Assembly: GCA_030428615.1 (NCBI GenBank)
Contig: JAUIDN010000021.1
Coordinates: forward strand, 1-44,083
Source of the DNA: Alphaproteobacteria bacterium
GTDB taxonomy: Bacteria; Pseudomonadota; Alphaproteobacteria; Sphingomonadales; Emcibacteraceae
Length of the DNA stretch: 44,083 nt
Reading direction: 5' to 3'
Positions 16,394-25,592 of the stretch are shown here, in pieces. Under the pieces are notes generated by a model. It was given only the letters and a program-made list of their open reading frames with translations, had not been told where the DNA came from and made no database searches. The position numbers and the translations under genes are program-made. How positions within the stretch are numbered: the stretch's first letter is position 1; each line of letters starts with the position of its first letter.

Positions 16394-17212
16394 ATGCCAC
16401 TACCGTTTATCATCATGTCAGCGCCAAACGGCGCGCGAAGACAAAAAAAGGACCACCCCAACATCCCTATTACACCTGAGGAGATGGCAATTTGCGCGGA
16501 AGAAATTGTGGCAGCGGGTGCAAGTATCCTGCATCTGCACGTTCGTGATAAAAATGGCGGTCATTCGCTGGCCCCTGAGCTTTACAGAAAAGCCATTCAA
16601 GCTGTGCAAGCGGCCGTGGGCGAAAAGCTCATTATTCAGGTAACAACAGAAGCCGTCGGCATATATGACCGGCAGCAACAAATGGACATGGTGAAAGAAT
16701 TAAAACCAACGGCGGTTTCACTTGCGCTGCGCGAATTATGCCCGGACGTGCAAACGGAAACTGAATTCGCCCAATTCACGGCATGGCTCAAAGCCGAGAA
16801 AATATTCCCTCAATATATACTTTATAACGATAAGGATTTTAATCGGTTTGAAGAATTTCGAAAGAAGGGAATATTAAACGATAATAACCCTTTCGCCCTT
16901 CTTGTATTTGGCAACTATCAGGGCCAGATTAACGACCATGAAATTAACGCCCTGAAGGCATGTGCAACTACCGCCGAATTTCCCTGGGCGGCTTGCGGTT
17001 TCGCTCACAACGAAAAAGATTGTGTTCGCCATGCCGCCCACAATAACGGTCACATAAGGGTTGGGTTCGAAAACAATATTTGGAAAAACAACGAAGAAAT
17101 GCTTAAAAATAATGCTGAAATGGTTGCTTTCGCGTCCGAAATTGCCCGTGAAGCAACCCGCCCCGTCGCCACCGCGGATGATGTCCGTAATATATTTGGG
17201 TTAAGGAATTAA
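16394..17212 (+). CDS. BKACE-family beta-keto acid cleavage enzyme (DUF849)
   Basis: The 272-residue TIM-barrel protein matches the beta-keto acid cleavage family. [31 protein letters not shown] carries the zinc ligands H47 and H49, and VGFENNIW near residue 223 holds the third ligand glutamate. Family members condense a beta-keto acid with acetyl-CoA to give acetoacetate plus a new CoA ester; the founder acts on 3-keto-5-aminohexanoate in lysine fermentation, but the family spans many substrates. The start is the first plausible ATG, without a clear ribosome site. A nitrilase gene begins one base after its stop, so they form an operon. Confidence 0.85.
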   Translation: MPLPFIIMSAPNGARRQKKDHPNIPITPEEMAICAEEIVAAGASILHLHVRDKNGGHSLAPELYRKAIQAVQAAVGEKLIIQVTTEAVGIYDRQQQMDMVKELKPTAVSLALRELCPDVQTETEFAQFTAWLKAEKIFPQYILYNDKDFNRFEEFRKKGILNDNNPFALLVFGNYQGQINDHEINALKACATTAEFPWAACGFAHNEKDCVRHAAHNNGHIRVGFENNIWKNNEEMLKNNAEMVAFASEIAREATRPVATADDVRNIFGLRN

Positions 17213-17213
17213 A

Positions 17214-18152
17214 ATGCCGACCTTAAAAACATTAAGCATACTTCAGATCGGCGCCGCACCCGAGGGGACACAGGAAACACTGAATAAAATTCTCAGTTAT
17301 GAAGATCAGATTATCGCTTCACAAAGCGACATCCTTGTGATGCCGGAAGCAATACTGGGCGGATATCCGAAGGGAGAAAGCTTTGGTACACAGCTTGGGT
17401 TTCGTACGGAAAGCGGGCGTGAAATATATAAAAATTATTTTGAAAATGCGCTGGATATATCCGGCCCGGAAATTGACAGTCTTTGTGGTTTATCTGCACG
17501 CGCAAATACATCCATCGTTGCAGGTATTATTGAAAAATCAGGTTCAACATTATACTGCACCGCCATCTTTATTGACCCTAAAAATGGTTTAATTGATAAA
17601 CATCGGAAATTAATGCCAACGGGATCGGAACGTCTTATATGGGGACAGGGCGATGGCTCAACATTGCCGGTTGTTGATACAAATGCCGGCAAAGCGGGCG
17701 CAGCCATATGCTGGGAAAACTACATGCCACTGCTTCGTACTGCCATGTATTCCAAAGGTATAGAAATATGGTGTGCCCCAACAGTTGACGCCCGTCCCGT
17801 CTGGCAATCAACAATGCAGCATATTGCCCTTGAAGGGCGGTGTTTCGTGGTGAGTGCGTGTCAATACCAACCTTCGCCGGAGAAGCTCGGTTTGACGGTA
17901 GAAAACTGGCCAGCCAAAGAAGCATTGATCACAGGCGGAAGTGTCATTATTGGACCGCTTGGTGAAAAACTTGCCGGTCCACTGCTTAATGAAGAAGGTT
18001 TAATTTCCGCGACTGTTGATTTGGATGACATTGCGCGTGCACGATATGATCTGGATGTGGTCGGACATTATGCCAGACCGGATATTTTTCAGCTAAGCGT
18101 GAATGAAACCCCCCGCCAATCCGTCACCACATTTACAGAAAGTGACGATTAA
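17214..18152 (+). CDS. Nitrilase (carbon-nitrogen hydrolase)
   Basis: The 312-residue protein has the nitrilase triad: E45 in [13 protein letters not shown]132 in [19 protein letters not shown], and C166 in [13 protein letters not shown]. The [15 protein letters not shown] and CWENYMPL sequences place it among true nitrilases of the aliphatic/aromatic branch rather than amidases or biotinidases. These convert nitriles to carboxylic acids and ammonia in the cytoplasm. TAAGGAA at the end of the BKACE gene is the ribosome site, and one base separates the two genes. A Tat-signal cupin gene follows 82 bases later. The substrate is unknown. Confidence 0.92.
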   Translation: MPTLKTLSILQIGAAPEGTQETLNKILSYEDQIIASQSDILVMPEAILGGYPKGESFGTQLGFRTESGREIYKNYFENALDISGPEIDSLCGLSARANTSIVAGIIEKSGSTLYCTAIFIDPKNGLIDKHRKLMPTGSERLIWGQGDGSTLPVVDTNAGKAGAAICWENYMPLLRTAMYSKGIEIWCAPTVDARPVWQSTMQHIALEGRCFVVSACQYQPSPEKLGLTVENWPAKEALITGGSVIIGPLGEKLAGPLLNEEGLISATVDLDDIARARYDLDVVGHYARPDIFQLSVNETPRQSVTTFTESDD

Positions 18153-18234
18153 AGCTATTTAACATGTTGACAAGTTCCGCAAGCTGGCCTTACCATTCCA
18201 ATGAAGGTAGAACAGGGCTTAAGGAGAACTCAGC

Positions 18235-19008
18235 ATGTCTGACGATCAAAACGCGTTTTTACCAATCAATAAGGAAATTGAAGTGGCCGAGGGTGTTTTC
18301 GTACGCCGGCGGGAACTTATTTATAAGGGCGTCGCTTCAATCGGCCTTTTGGGTTTTGCTTCCATCTTAAATAACCTGCAAGCGTACGCGCAAACAACAC
18401 CATCGGGATTGACATCGTTTAATGATTTCCTGAAAGAAGCAAATCCGTTAACAAAATCACTCATCGAAGACACCTCAACGGGCGGTCAGGATCGCTACCT
18501 CCATGCGCTTGCGTCGCACGCATCCAAGATCGAAAGCGTGCCGGAGCCCGTTTCCTGGAATGACAGCACACAAAGTTTCAAACCGGGAACCTTCATAGGC
18601 TTTACCCCTGGCGGAGAAAACTTCACTGTCCTTCAATGGCGCCTGGAACCGAATACAGAAATCCGTCTTCATCGCCATGATTATGGCAACGTGGTGACTG
18701 TCGGCTTGAATGGTGAAGCCAATGTCAGAAATTTTGAACTGGTCGGTGATGATGTTGATTATAGCCCCGGCAAAACAATTAAAGTTAAAAAAACCGTTGA
18801 TCAGCAGCTCACCAGAGGCAGCGTAAACCTAGTGTCCCTTGATAAAAATTATATTCATGGTTTTCGCGCCGGACCCGATGGTGCCCACGGGATTGATATC
18901 ACCACACGTATCAAACCAAAACCTGATCATGGCACCCCATATCTGGGTGTAAGTGATAAAGCAGAAGATGAATTCAGACAAATCTATGAAGCCGAATGGC
19001 AGGAATGA
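18235..19008 (+). CDS. Tat-signal cupin-domain protein
   Basis: The 257-residue protein has a long polar N-terminus, then a twin-arginine motif VRRRELIYKG and a hydrophobic run (VASIGLLGFASILNNLQAYA) ending in an AYA-Q cleavage site near residue 47. The mature half is a cupin: LQWRLEPNTEIRLHRHDYG holds the HxH metal pair, and NYIHGFRAG supplies a later histidine. It may be a metal-dependent dioxygenase or a binding protein; a thiol-dioxygenase likeness is only a guess. AAGGAGA precedes the ATG. It follows the nitrilase gene, and its stop faces the Tat lipoprotein gene across 15 bases. Confidence 0.75.
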   Translation: MSDDQNAFLPINKEIEVAEGVFVRRRELIYKGVASIGLLGFASILNNLQAYAQTTPSGLTSFNDFLKEANPLTKSLIEDTSTGGQDRYLHALASHASKIESVPEPVSWNDSTQSFKPGTFIGFTPGGENFTVLQWRLEPNTEIRLHRHDYGNVVTVGLNGEANVRNFELVGDDVDYSPGKTIKVKKTVDQQLTRGSVNLVSLDKNYIHGFRAGPDGAHGIDITTRIKPKPDHGTPYLGVSDKAEDEFRQIYEAEWQE

Positions 19009-19023
19009 CAGTCAGCTGGATAC

Positions 19024-19737
19024 TCACGCAGGCAAATTGGTAATTATATCATTCAAATGTGCCATCGCCTCTGCCGTTGGGCCGGGATAATCACCCATAA
19101 TTGGTGTGTTGCCCATATATCCTATGTCACGCATTCCTTCAGGACTTGTGAAATATCCGCCAAGAACCAGTGTTCTCAATTTGGCAAAAAACATAGTCGC
19201 ATGTTCAAATTCAGCAACATCCAGCTGTTTTTCATATGCAATATCGTCGATGATTTCCAACTGTTCTGCTTCACTTAGATTGATAAAAAGACCCCCAAAT
19301 CTGCGGCTGGCTTCATCGTCAAGCCATTGAAGACCATTTAAAATAAGCACGCGATCACTCTGCTGATCCTTATATGGCGCGCTCACCCATTCATCGATCA
19401 CTTCCGGAACACCCACCGCTGTTGCTGAGGGCCCCCCTTCATCTTCCGGACAAATTATATCACATAGACGGGCAACAATATCCAATTGCTCATTCGTCAA
19501 TGTCCGCGGCCACGGCGTCGTCGGGTTCAGCATATCGGGGTCCTGACCGTATTTAGGACCGGTGATGGGATCAAATGTCAGATCCGGCCAATGGCTGCCT
19601 TCCTTAATTTCGGGTATGGGTTGATCGGGCGCATCGCAGGCAACAACAACACCACCAATAACAACAACTGATGTCATGCTTCCAAGCCATTTCAAACTGT
19701 CACGACGATTAATTCTGGAGGTATATTTTTTACTCAT
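19024..19737 (-). CDS. Gluconate 2-dehydrogenase subunit 3-like Tat lipoprotein
   Basis: The 237-residue protein has a twin-arginine motif INRRDSLKWLG, a hydrophobic run (SMTSVVVIGG), and VVAC at residues 31-34, which fits a lipobox. The rest matches the small subunit family of FAD dehydrogenases, with a TLTNEQLDIVARLCDIICPEDEGGPSATAVGVPEVIDEW-type block that is usual near residue 78. In related sugar dehydrogenases this subunit carries the Tat signal and brings the large subunit across the membrane by hitchhiking. The gene overlaps the GMC gene stop by four bases. It is probably anchored on the periplasmic side by lipid. Confidence 0.88.
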   Translation of the reverse strand: MSKKYTSRINRRDSLKWLGSMTSVVVIGGVVVACDAPDQPIPEIKEGSHWPDLTFDPITGPKYGQDPDMLNPTTPWPRTLTNEQLDIVARLCDIICPEDEGGPSATAVGVPEVIDEWVSAPYKDQQSDRVLILNGLQWLDDEASRRFGGLFINLSEAEQLEIIDDIAYEKQLDVAEFEHATMFFAKLRTLVLGGYFTSPEGMRDIGYMGNTPIMGDYPGPTAEAMAHLNDIITNLPA

Positions 19738-21425
19738 GATGCGGCTCCCTTAATTTGTTCCGCAAGTCGTGTTGCGTTTCTCATCGCCAGTGTCAGTATG
19801 GTAATTGTGCAATTCTTGTGAGGGTTGGACGCAAATACCCCCCCATCCATAATATAAAGATTATCAACATCCCATGTCTGGCCCCATTTATTGGTAACTG
19901 ATGTTTTCGGGTCGTCTCCCATTCTAGTCGTGCCCACCTCGTGAATGATCTGCCCACCAGCAAGGATCGCTTCTTCCGGCGTGCGTTTTGGTGAGGTAAC
20001 ATAACCCCCCATTGCTTTGATCAGCTTCTCACCCCATTCAAGACCATGTGCGACCTGATTGATTTCTTCTTCGGACCATTTCCAGTGGAACCTGAGCACC
20101 GGAATACCCCATTTGTCTTTCACATTCGGGTCTATCTCGCAGTAACAATCATCATTCACCACCATCTCACCGCGAAGCGCAAAGCCGATGTTGCTTCCGT
20201 AATTATCCCTGACCATCTGTTTTGCGCTTTTTCCATAACCATCGGCGCTTCCGCCAAGACCCATATCCGGCGCACCAAAACCGCCACCGATTTCAAGGTG
20301 ATATCCACGTTTAAAATTAACGGTGCCACTATCCTGGCCTTCATAATCCCACCAGGGAATATATAAATGGTTACCCGCCAACCCGTCTTCATTATATCGG
20401 GGCCGACCTTTTAATGCGGGGATATGACCGTTGATATCCGCACCTGTGCTATCCATAAGATTGCGTCCGACCTGCCCGCTTGAGTTGGCAAGCCCGTTCG
20501 GGAATCTTTCACTTTTTGAATTAAGCATAAGTCGTGCAGTTTCACAGGCGCTCGCCGCCAATATCACGATATCAGCATCAACCCGGACATCCTGTTTTGT
20601 TTTCCGGTCAACAAACGTAACGCCCGATGCTTTGCCGTCTTCATTCAAATGAACTTCTTTTACCATCGCATCGGTAACAACCTTTATATTTCCGGTGTTC
20701 TTGGCCCACGGTATCACCGATGTGGTCGTTTGGAAGGCTGCACCAATAGAACACCCCCGCCCGCAATGCGTTGCATTAAAACACGCTTCCCGTTCGTCAA
20801 TCGCACGGGTCAGCACCGCGCGGCGCATCGGCACAATCGGAAGGCCCAATTTTTCACAAGCCGCTTCAACAAGGAGCTCATAAACACGCGGCTGCGCATG
20901 TGGTTGAAGCACACCTTCCCCTGAATCGGGGACATCGTAAATGCCGGGATTGTTTCCTGAAACACCAACAATTTTTTCACACTTATCATACCATGGCTGG
21001 ATCTCATCATAATCAATCGGCCAGTCCACCCCCAGCCCGTCATGGCTGAACGGTTTGAAATCACGGTCATTAAAGCGCGGCACGTACCGGCCAAAATGAT
21101 TGGTACGCCCACCCAGCATCCTCGCACGCCACCAAAGAAACTCTGTACCGTCCGCCGTCGTATAAGGCTCCCCCGGTACTGACCAACCACCATCAACAGT
21201 ACCATCGTAATATCCGAAGTCTTTATCTGACGTGCTCTCGCCCCGCAGCGGAGCTTCATGGTTTTCGTTGAACATCGGCGTTTCTTCAACCGGATCGTAA
21301 TCCCGTCCCGCCTCAAGCATCAGCACTTTTATCCCCGCTTCGGTCAGTATATGTGCGGACATGCCTCCGCCTGCGCCAGAGCCCACAATTATTACGTCAT
21401 ATTCGAAGCCATCAAATGTCGCCAT
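19734..21425 (-). CDS. GMC-family FAD sugar/glycoside dehydrogenase, large subunit
   Basis: The 563-residue flavoprotein has the FAD dinucleotide motif VIIVGSGAGGGMSAHIL at residues 11-27, LMLEAG near 35, LWWRARMLGGRTNHFGRY near 95, an ATHCGRGCSIGAAFQTT segment, and a C-terminal GMC domain with GGVFASNPHKNCTITILTLAM. It resembles gluconate, fructose and glucoside dehydrogenase large subunits. It has no signal peptide, consistent with export together with its Tat-signal partner, which it overlaps by four bases. The divergent DUF1080 gene points to glycoside 3-oxidation. No cytochrome c subunit is adjacent, so the electron acceptor is unknown. GGGAAG precedes the ATG. Confidence 0.9.
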   Translation of the reverse strand: MATFDGFEYDVIIVGSGAGGGMSAHILTEAGIKVLMLEAGRDYDPVEETPMFNENHEAPLRGESTSDKDFGYYDGTVDGGWSVPGEPYTTADGTEFLWWRARMLGGRTNHFGRYVPRFNDRDFKPFSHDGLGVDWPIDYDEIQPWYDKCEKIVGVSGNNPGIYDVPDSGEGVLQPHAQPRVYELLVEAACEKLGLPIVPMRRAVLTRAIDEREACFNATHCGRGCSIGAAFQTTTSVIPWAKNTGNIKVVTDAMVKEVHLNEDGKASGVTFVDRKTKQDVRVDADIVILAASACETARLMLNSKSERFPNGLANSSGQVGRNLMDSTGADINGHIPALKGRPRYNEDGLAGNHLYIPWWDYEGQDSGTVNFKRGYHLEIGGGFGAPDMGLGGSADGYGKSAKQMVRDNYGSNIGFALRGEMVVNDDCYCEIDPNVKDKWGIPVLRFHWKWSEEEINQVAHGLEWGEKLIKAMGGYVTSPKRTPEEAILAGGQIIHEVGTTRMGDDPKTSVTNKWGQTWDVDNLYIMDGGVFASNPHKNCTITILTLAMRNATRLAEQIKGAAS

Positions 21426-21489
21426 TTTTCTTCCCTAGTATCCCGCCTGTGTTTCAGTTTTAAAAAACTATAACCAGAAATTATCAGAA

Positions 21490-21518
21490 TTGACAGTCCT
21501 CTTTTGAAGCCGTAGTCT
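21490..21518 (+). promoter_or_regulatory. Possible sigma-70 promoter of the DUF1080 gene
   Basis: TTGACA (21490-21495, perfect -35) is followed after 17 bases by TAGTCT (21513-21518, 3/6 match to -10). It would give a leader of about 26 bases carrying GGAG at 21541-21544. The -10 match is weak. Confidence 0.35.
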
Positions 21519-21550
21519 TTTGCGCGGAACAACTAATTGTGGAGCAGATA

Positions 21551-22279
21551 GTGACAAAGTTCATCCTGGCGGCATTATTTTCAATTGTATCGTTATCAAG
21601 CTTTTCATGGGCACAAATGGTGCCGGAACCCAGAGCAACCGAAGTCTGGAACAAAGAACCCGTTAAGATCACACCGGGTGATCATGGCGCACCACCGTCC
21701 GACGCCATCATTCTTGACCATTCCGCCTGGCAAAGCATTAATGGCGGCGAAAACCCGTGGGATAATCAGAATGGCGTCATGACAGTAAAACCCGGCGCCA
21801 AGGATATCAGAACAAAAAAATCCTTTGGCGATGTCCAGCTTCATGTTGAATGGCGCATACCGGAACTGGACGAAAAATTTGTGAGCCAGGATCGCGGAAA
21901 CAGTGGCGTTTTTCTGCAGCAATTTTATGAAGTTCAGGTCCTTGATAGCTATGAAAACAAAACCTACAACAACGGACAGGCAGGGTCCCTTTATAAGCAG
22001 CATATCCCACTGGTTAATGCAACAAAACCGGCAATGGAATGGCAATCTTATGACATAATCTACACGGCGCCCCGTTTTGGAAAAAATGGCGCTGTCATTT
22101 CACAGGCGCGTATGACTGTCATCCATAATGGTGTGCTTATCCAGAATAATGTTTCATTGACAGGACCAACATTATATATCGGTGCCCCCGCCTATGAAGC
22201 ACATGGTAATCTGCCCATTTACCTTCAGGATCATGACCATAAGGTAAGTTACCGCAATATATGGGTTCGGGAACTTTAA
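21551..22279 (+). CDS. Secreted DUF1080 protein (3-keto-glycoside hydrolase/lyase family)
   Basis: From the GTG at 21551, placed six bases after GGAG, the product is 242 residues; the frame extends to a GTG at 21539. A Sec signal peptide ends SWA-Q near residue 21. The rest is a DUF1080 jelly-roll fold: FGDVQLHVEWRIPE, DRGNSGVFLQQFYEVQVLDSY, NNGQAGSLYKQ, EWQSYDIIYTAPRF, and a final YRNIWVREL. Members of this family cleave 3-keto-glucosides and related disaccharides after a dehydrogenase has oxidised carbon 3. It is divergent from a GMC dehydrogenase pair, which supports that role in the periplasm. It overlaps the convergent next gene by four bases. Confidence 0.9.
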   Translation: MTKFILAALFSIVSLSSFSWAQMVPEPRATEVWNKEPVKITPGDHGAPPSDAIILDHSAWQSINGGENPWDNQNGVMTVKPGAKDIRTKKSFGDVQLHVEWRIPELDEKFVSQDRGNSGVFLQQFYEVQVLDSYENKTYNNGQAGSLYKQHIPLVNATKPAMEWQSYDIIYTAPRFGKNGAVISQARMTVIHNGVLIQNNVSLTGPTLYIGAPAYEAHGNLPIYLQDHDHKVSYRNIWVREL

Positions 22280-22812
22280 AGAGCAACCCGAAGCCTAGGC
22301 CATTTCTTGAGCCACCTTTTGTCTTTAATTCTTTTTTTGAAAACATCTGGCTTTGGTCGTTTGTTATTCATCACAATAGAGCCATCAAAAATAACGTCCA
22401 ATCCGAAAGGTGCAATGACAACTATTTCTCCATTGTGTGATAGTCTAGCGCCAACGGCTGCTTGCAATTCCACCCAGTATGTCATCGCATCACTGGACGA
22501 CGAATAGGGACTATCATTATTCCTTATATGCATGCGGGCCTGATTTTTTACAGACCATGGATAATCTGAAATTTGCTTTAAATAGCACTCTTTTTCCCTG
22601 TCAATCTTTTCACTGCAGTTTTCTTTGTCGAAATAAATAAGGTCTATATCATCCAGTTCCGTTACTTGCTCATAACCGTGAAGTTTATCCCATATTAAAG
22701 CTCTGACGAATCCTGCCGCCAAACACCAATCATGAAGCTTTAAGGAAGATGCAATTCTCAACGCATCCATGCGCACCTCATCATCGCGCACCCATTTTAT
22801 TACATCCGTCAC
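22276..22812 (-). CDS. Nucleotidyltransferase-like protein (DUF925 type)
   Basis: The product resembles the DUF925 family: RMDALRIASSLKLHDWCLAAGFVRALIWDKLHG, then ELDDIDLIYFD with the Asp pair of nucleotidyltransferase folds, and ARMHIRNND with MTYWVELQAAVGARL later. The function of the family is unknown. The start is unclear. The GTG at 22812 gives 178 residues, close to the family length, but has a poor ribosome site. A strong CAGGAGA at about 22849-22843 would place translation at an in-frame ATT at 22836. Longer versions run into the agmatinase gene and are unlikely. The stop overlaps that of the convergent DUF1080 gene. Confidence 0.75.
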   Translation of the reverse strand: MTDVIKWVRDDEVRMDALRIASSLKLHDWCLAAGFVRALIWDKLHGYEQVTELDDIDLIYFDKENCSEKIDREKECYLKQISDYPWSVKNQARMHIRNNDSPYSSSSDAMTYWVELQAAVGARLSHNGEIVVIAPFGLDVIFDGSIVMNNKRPKPDVFKKRIKDKRWLKKWPRLRVAL

Positions 22813-22852
22813 GTTAAAACTTTGATGGCTACAAATATGAGTATCTCCTGTT

Positions 22853-23779
22853 TTATTTCCTGAGCGCTTCAGAAAGAAGATACAGAATATCACCCCCAAG
22901 CGTCGCACCGGCAATCGCGGTAATATTACCAATCGGATCATAGGCCGGTGCAACTTCAACCAAATCCGCCCCGACAATATTTAATCCTGCAAGGCCTTTT
23001 AAAATTTTGCGTGCGGCCATAACCGTCGGCCCGCCAGAAACCGGGGTTCCTGTTCCCGGTGCATAAGCGGGGTCAAGAAAATCAATATCAAATGTGAGAT
23101 ACGCTTTGGCATCCTTAACGCGCGATTTTATCTGCGATGCAACATCCGACGGCTTCATTTCGTCAAGCTCCGTCGCATAAATAATTTCAATACCGTGGGT
23201 TTCCGGGTTTGGCGTTCTTATGCCGATTTGAATTGAATGTTCAAGATCAAGAAGTCCTTCTTTGATAGCGTGATAAAACATGGTGCCGTGATTATAATTC
23301 TCATCGACCCATGTGTCCGTATGAGCATCAAAATGCACAAGGGCCAGTGGCCCGTGCTTTTTCACATGAGATCTCAAAAGCGGGAGTGATACGAAATGGT
23401 CACCGCCCATCGCGAAGCAGGCCGTGCCGCTATTTAAGATGTCATCTGTTGTTTTCTCAAGTGTGGCAATCATTCGTTCCGGATAACCGGCAAAATCACA
23501 GATATCACCATAATCGATAACCGTGTGATGTTCAGCAATATGATAGTCCCACGGCCACAACCCAAATTCGAATTCACCCGTAAGCGTGGATTGTTCGCGT
23601 AAGGCACGCGGGCCGAACCGGGCACCCGGTCTGTTTGTAGTTCCAAGATCATATGGCACACCCAGCACAGCGATATCCGCCTTACTTAGGTCCTTTGATG
23701 CTGAAAACCGCATAAAACTAATTGGACCGGAACAGGCATCATCCCACCAGTTATTCAATAATTCGTCATCGCGCGGCAT
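22853..23779 (-). CDS. speB: Agmatinase/ureohydrolase family enzyme
   Basis: The 308-residue enzyme has the arginase-fold manganese ligands: H128 in MGGDHFVSLP, D151, H153 and D155 in HFDAHTDTW, and the aspartates in TFDIDFLDPAYAPGTGTP. The N-terminal GVPYDLGTTNRPGARFGPRALRE is typical of agmatinase and guanidinobutyrase. It would release urea from a guanidino compound, feeding putrescine or GABA metabolism. I chose the ATG at 23779, which has AAGGAAA at a good distance; an ATG at 23797 has none. It lies upstream of the nucleotidyltransferase-like gene, and is divergent from the FMN GltB-like gene. Confidence 0.88.
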   Translation of the reverse strand: MPRDDELLNNWWDDACSGPISFMRFSASKDLSKADIAVLGVPYDLGTTNRPGARFGPRALREQSTLTGEFEFGLWPWDYHIAEHHTVIDYGDICDFAGYPERMIATLEKTTDDILNSGTACFAMGGDHFVSLPLLRSHVKKHGPLALVHFDAHTDTWVDENYNHGTMFYHAIKEGLLDLEHSIQIGIRTPNPETHGIEIIYATELDEMKPSDVASQIKSRVKDAKAYLTFDIDFLDPAYAPGTGTPVSGGPTVMAARKILKGLAGLNIVGADLVEVAPAYDPIGNITAIAGATLGGDILYLLSEALRK

Positions 23780-23983
23780 ATGACTTTCCTTTTTCATCGT
23801 TTAACTAATTGTGTCAGCTCTGCTTTTTCGCGCAGTCGCACAAATCTGTCCAACAAGATATCGCTTTCACTATAAACCCACAACCATATTGATCGACTTT
23901 ATTTCGACATTTGACAAAACCCGCGCAACAGTCAAAAATCAACAAATGATATTGGAACCTGCGCGTAATTAAAGGAAATATTT

Positions 23984-25510
23984 ATGGATACGATGCCATC
24001 ATTTGATTTTGTCATGACGAATTTAGGCCTTCTCTCAACTGCACTGGTTTTTATTTTGGGGGTATTAATTGTCGTAACCATTATATTTTTTATCATCGAT
24101 ATCACACAAACTCACGACGCCATAAGGCACAATTTCCCGGTCATCGGCAGGTTCAGGTATTTATTTAGTGCCTTAGGGGAATTTTTTCGGCAGTATTTCT
24201 TTGCGATGGACCGAGAAGAAATGCCCTTTAACCGCGCAGAGCGTGAATGGGTTGATAGAGCCGCGGAAGGCGTAAATAACACCGTCGCGTTCGGGTCCAC
24301 CAAAAACCTGATGCCCGTGGGGACCGCGATATTCGTTAATTGCCCTTTCCCCGCACTGGAACAGGATGCAGCCCATACCCAGCCGCTTGAAATAGGCCCC
24401 TTCTGCGAAAACCCATACCCGGCAAAGTCAATTTTCAATATTTCCGGTATGAGCTACGGCGCACTCTCAGCACCAGCCGTTCGTGCGTTATCCCATGGTG
24501 CCCGGCTAGCTGGTTGCTGGCTTAATACCGGCGAAGGCGGCCTTTCCTCGTATCACCTTGAAGGTGGTTGCGACATCGTAATGCAAATCGGAACAGCCAA
24601 ATATGGCGTGCGCGATGAAGAAGGAAATTTTTCTGAAAAAAAATTAAAGGAACTCGCCGACCTTGAACCGGTTAAAATGTTTGAAATTAAACTTTCTCAG
24701 GGTGCCAAACCCGGCAAGGGCGGTATTCTACCCGCAGCAAAAGTTTCTGAAGAGATAGCCGGAATTCGCGGCATCAGGGTCGGCGAGGATTCGATCTCCC
24801 CAAACCGACACCCGGAAATTAACCGGGCTGATGACCTTCTGGATTTTATAGATCTTGTCAGAAAAACATCCGGTAAACCGGTGGGATTCAAAGCCGTCAT
24901 CGGCACTCACGGATGGCTAGAACAGCTATGCAGGAAAATTCATGAACGTGGCATCGAAAGTGCCCCGGACTTTATTACCGTCGACAGCGGTGATGGTGGC
25001 ACAGGAGCAGCGCCCATGCCACTGATCGATAATGTCGGATTGACGATAAAAGAATCTCTGCCACTTGTGTCTGATATCCTGCAGAAATATCGTCTGAGGG
25101 GAAGAATTCGCCTTATCGTATCGGGCAAACTTATAACACCATCAGAGGTCGCCTGGGCACTTTGCGCCGGCGCCGATTTTATCAATGCAGCACGCGGCTT
25201 TATGTTTTCACTGGGGTGTATTCAGGCGATGAAATGCAACAAAAACACATGTCCGACAGGCATTACCACCCATAACAAGCGACTTCAAAAAGGGTTGAAC
25301 CCCGAAGACAAAGCCGTCAGGGTCGCTAATTATTGCAGGAATCTTGTCCACGAAGTTGAAATTATCGCCCACTCCTGCGGCGTAGACGAGCCGCGTAGAT
25401 TACGCCGTATGCATGTAAGAATAGTTCAGGGAAATGGCAAAACCATCCCGATGGATGAATTATATCCCGTACCGGAAGTTCTACCCGAATATCAACACCC
25501 AATCGCATAA
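23984..25510 (+). CDS. Membrane-anchored FMN GltB-like (glutamate synthase family) protein
   Basis: The 508-residue protein starts with a membrane helix (LLSTALVFILGVLIVVTIIF, residues 17-36). A glutamate synthase FMN barrel follows: SIFNISGMSYGALSAPAVRALSHGA, KPGKGGILPAAKVS, ITVDSGDGGTGAAP, and the [3Fe-4S] cysteines GCIQAMKCNKNTCPTGI near residue 410. The amidotransferase and C-terminal structural domains of full GltB are absent. Such short forms are common and their substrates are mostly unknown; a glutamine-dependent synthase role cannot be assumed. AAAGGAAA precedes the ATG. It is divergent from agmatinase. Confidence 0.9.
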   Translation: MDTMPSFDFVMTNLGLLSTALVFILGVLIVVTIIFFIIDITQTHDAIRHNFPVIGRFRYLFSALGEFFRQYFFAMDREEMPFNRAEREWVDRAAEGVNNTVAFGSTKNLMPVGTAIFVNCPFPALEQDAAHTQPLEIGPFCENPYPAKSIFNISGMSYGALSAPAVRALSHGARLAGCWLNTGEGGLSSYHLEGGCDIVMQIGTAKYGVRDEEGNFSEKKLKELADLEPVKMFEIKLSQGAKPGKGGILPAAKVSEEIAGIRGIRVGEDSISPNRHPEINRADDLLDFIDLVRKTSGKPVGFKAVIGTHGWLEQLCRKIHERGIESAPDFITVDSGDGGTGAAPMPLIDNVGLTIKESLPLVSDILQKYRLRGRIRLIVSGKLITPSEVAWALCAGADFINAARGFMFSLGCIQAMKCNKNTCPTGITTHNKRLQKGLNPEDKAVRVANYCRNLVHEVEIIAHSCGVDEPRRLRRMHVRIVQGNGKTIPMDELYPVPEVLPEYQHPIA

Positions 25511-25592
25511 TAAGGCCACACTTTAATATTATCATTAAGATATTGGTTACCCCTTTTGTGTTATATTCGGATGGATATAGATGGAGACATAG

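Noticed and set aside
22813-22977. Upstream extension of the nucleotidyltransferase-like frame into the agmatinase gene
   Set aside because: This part overlaps the conserved C-terminus of agmatinase and has no family resemblance.
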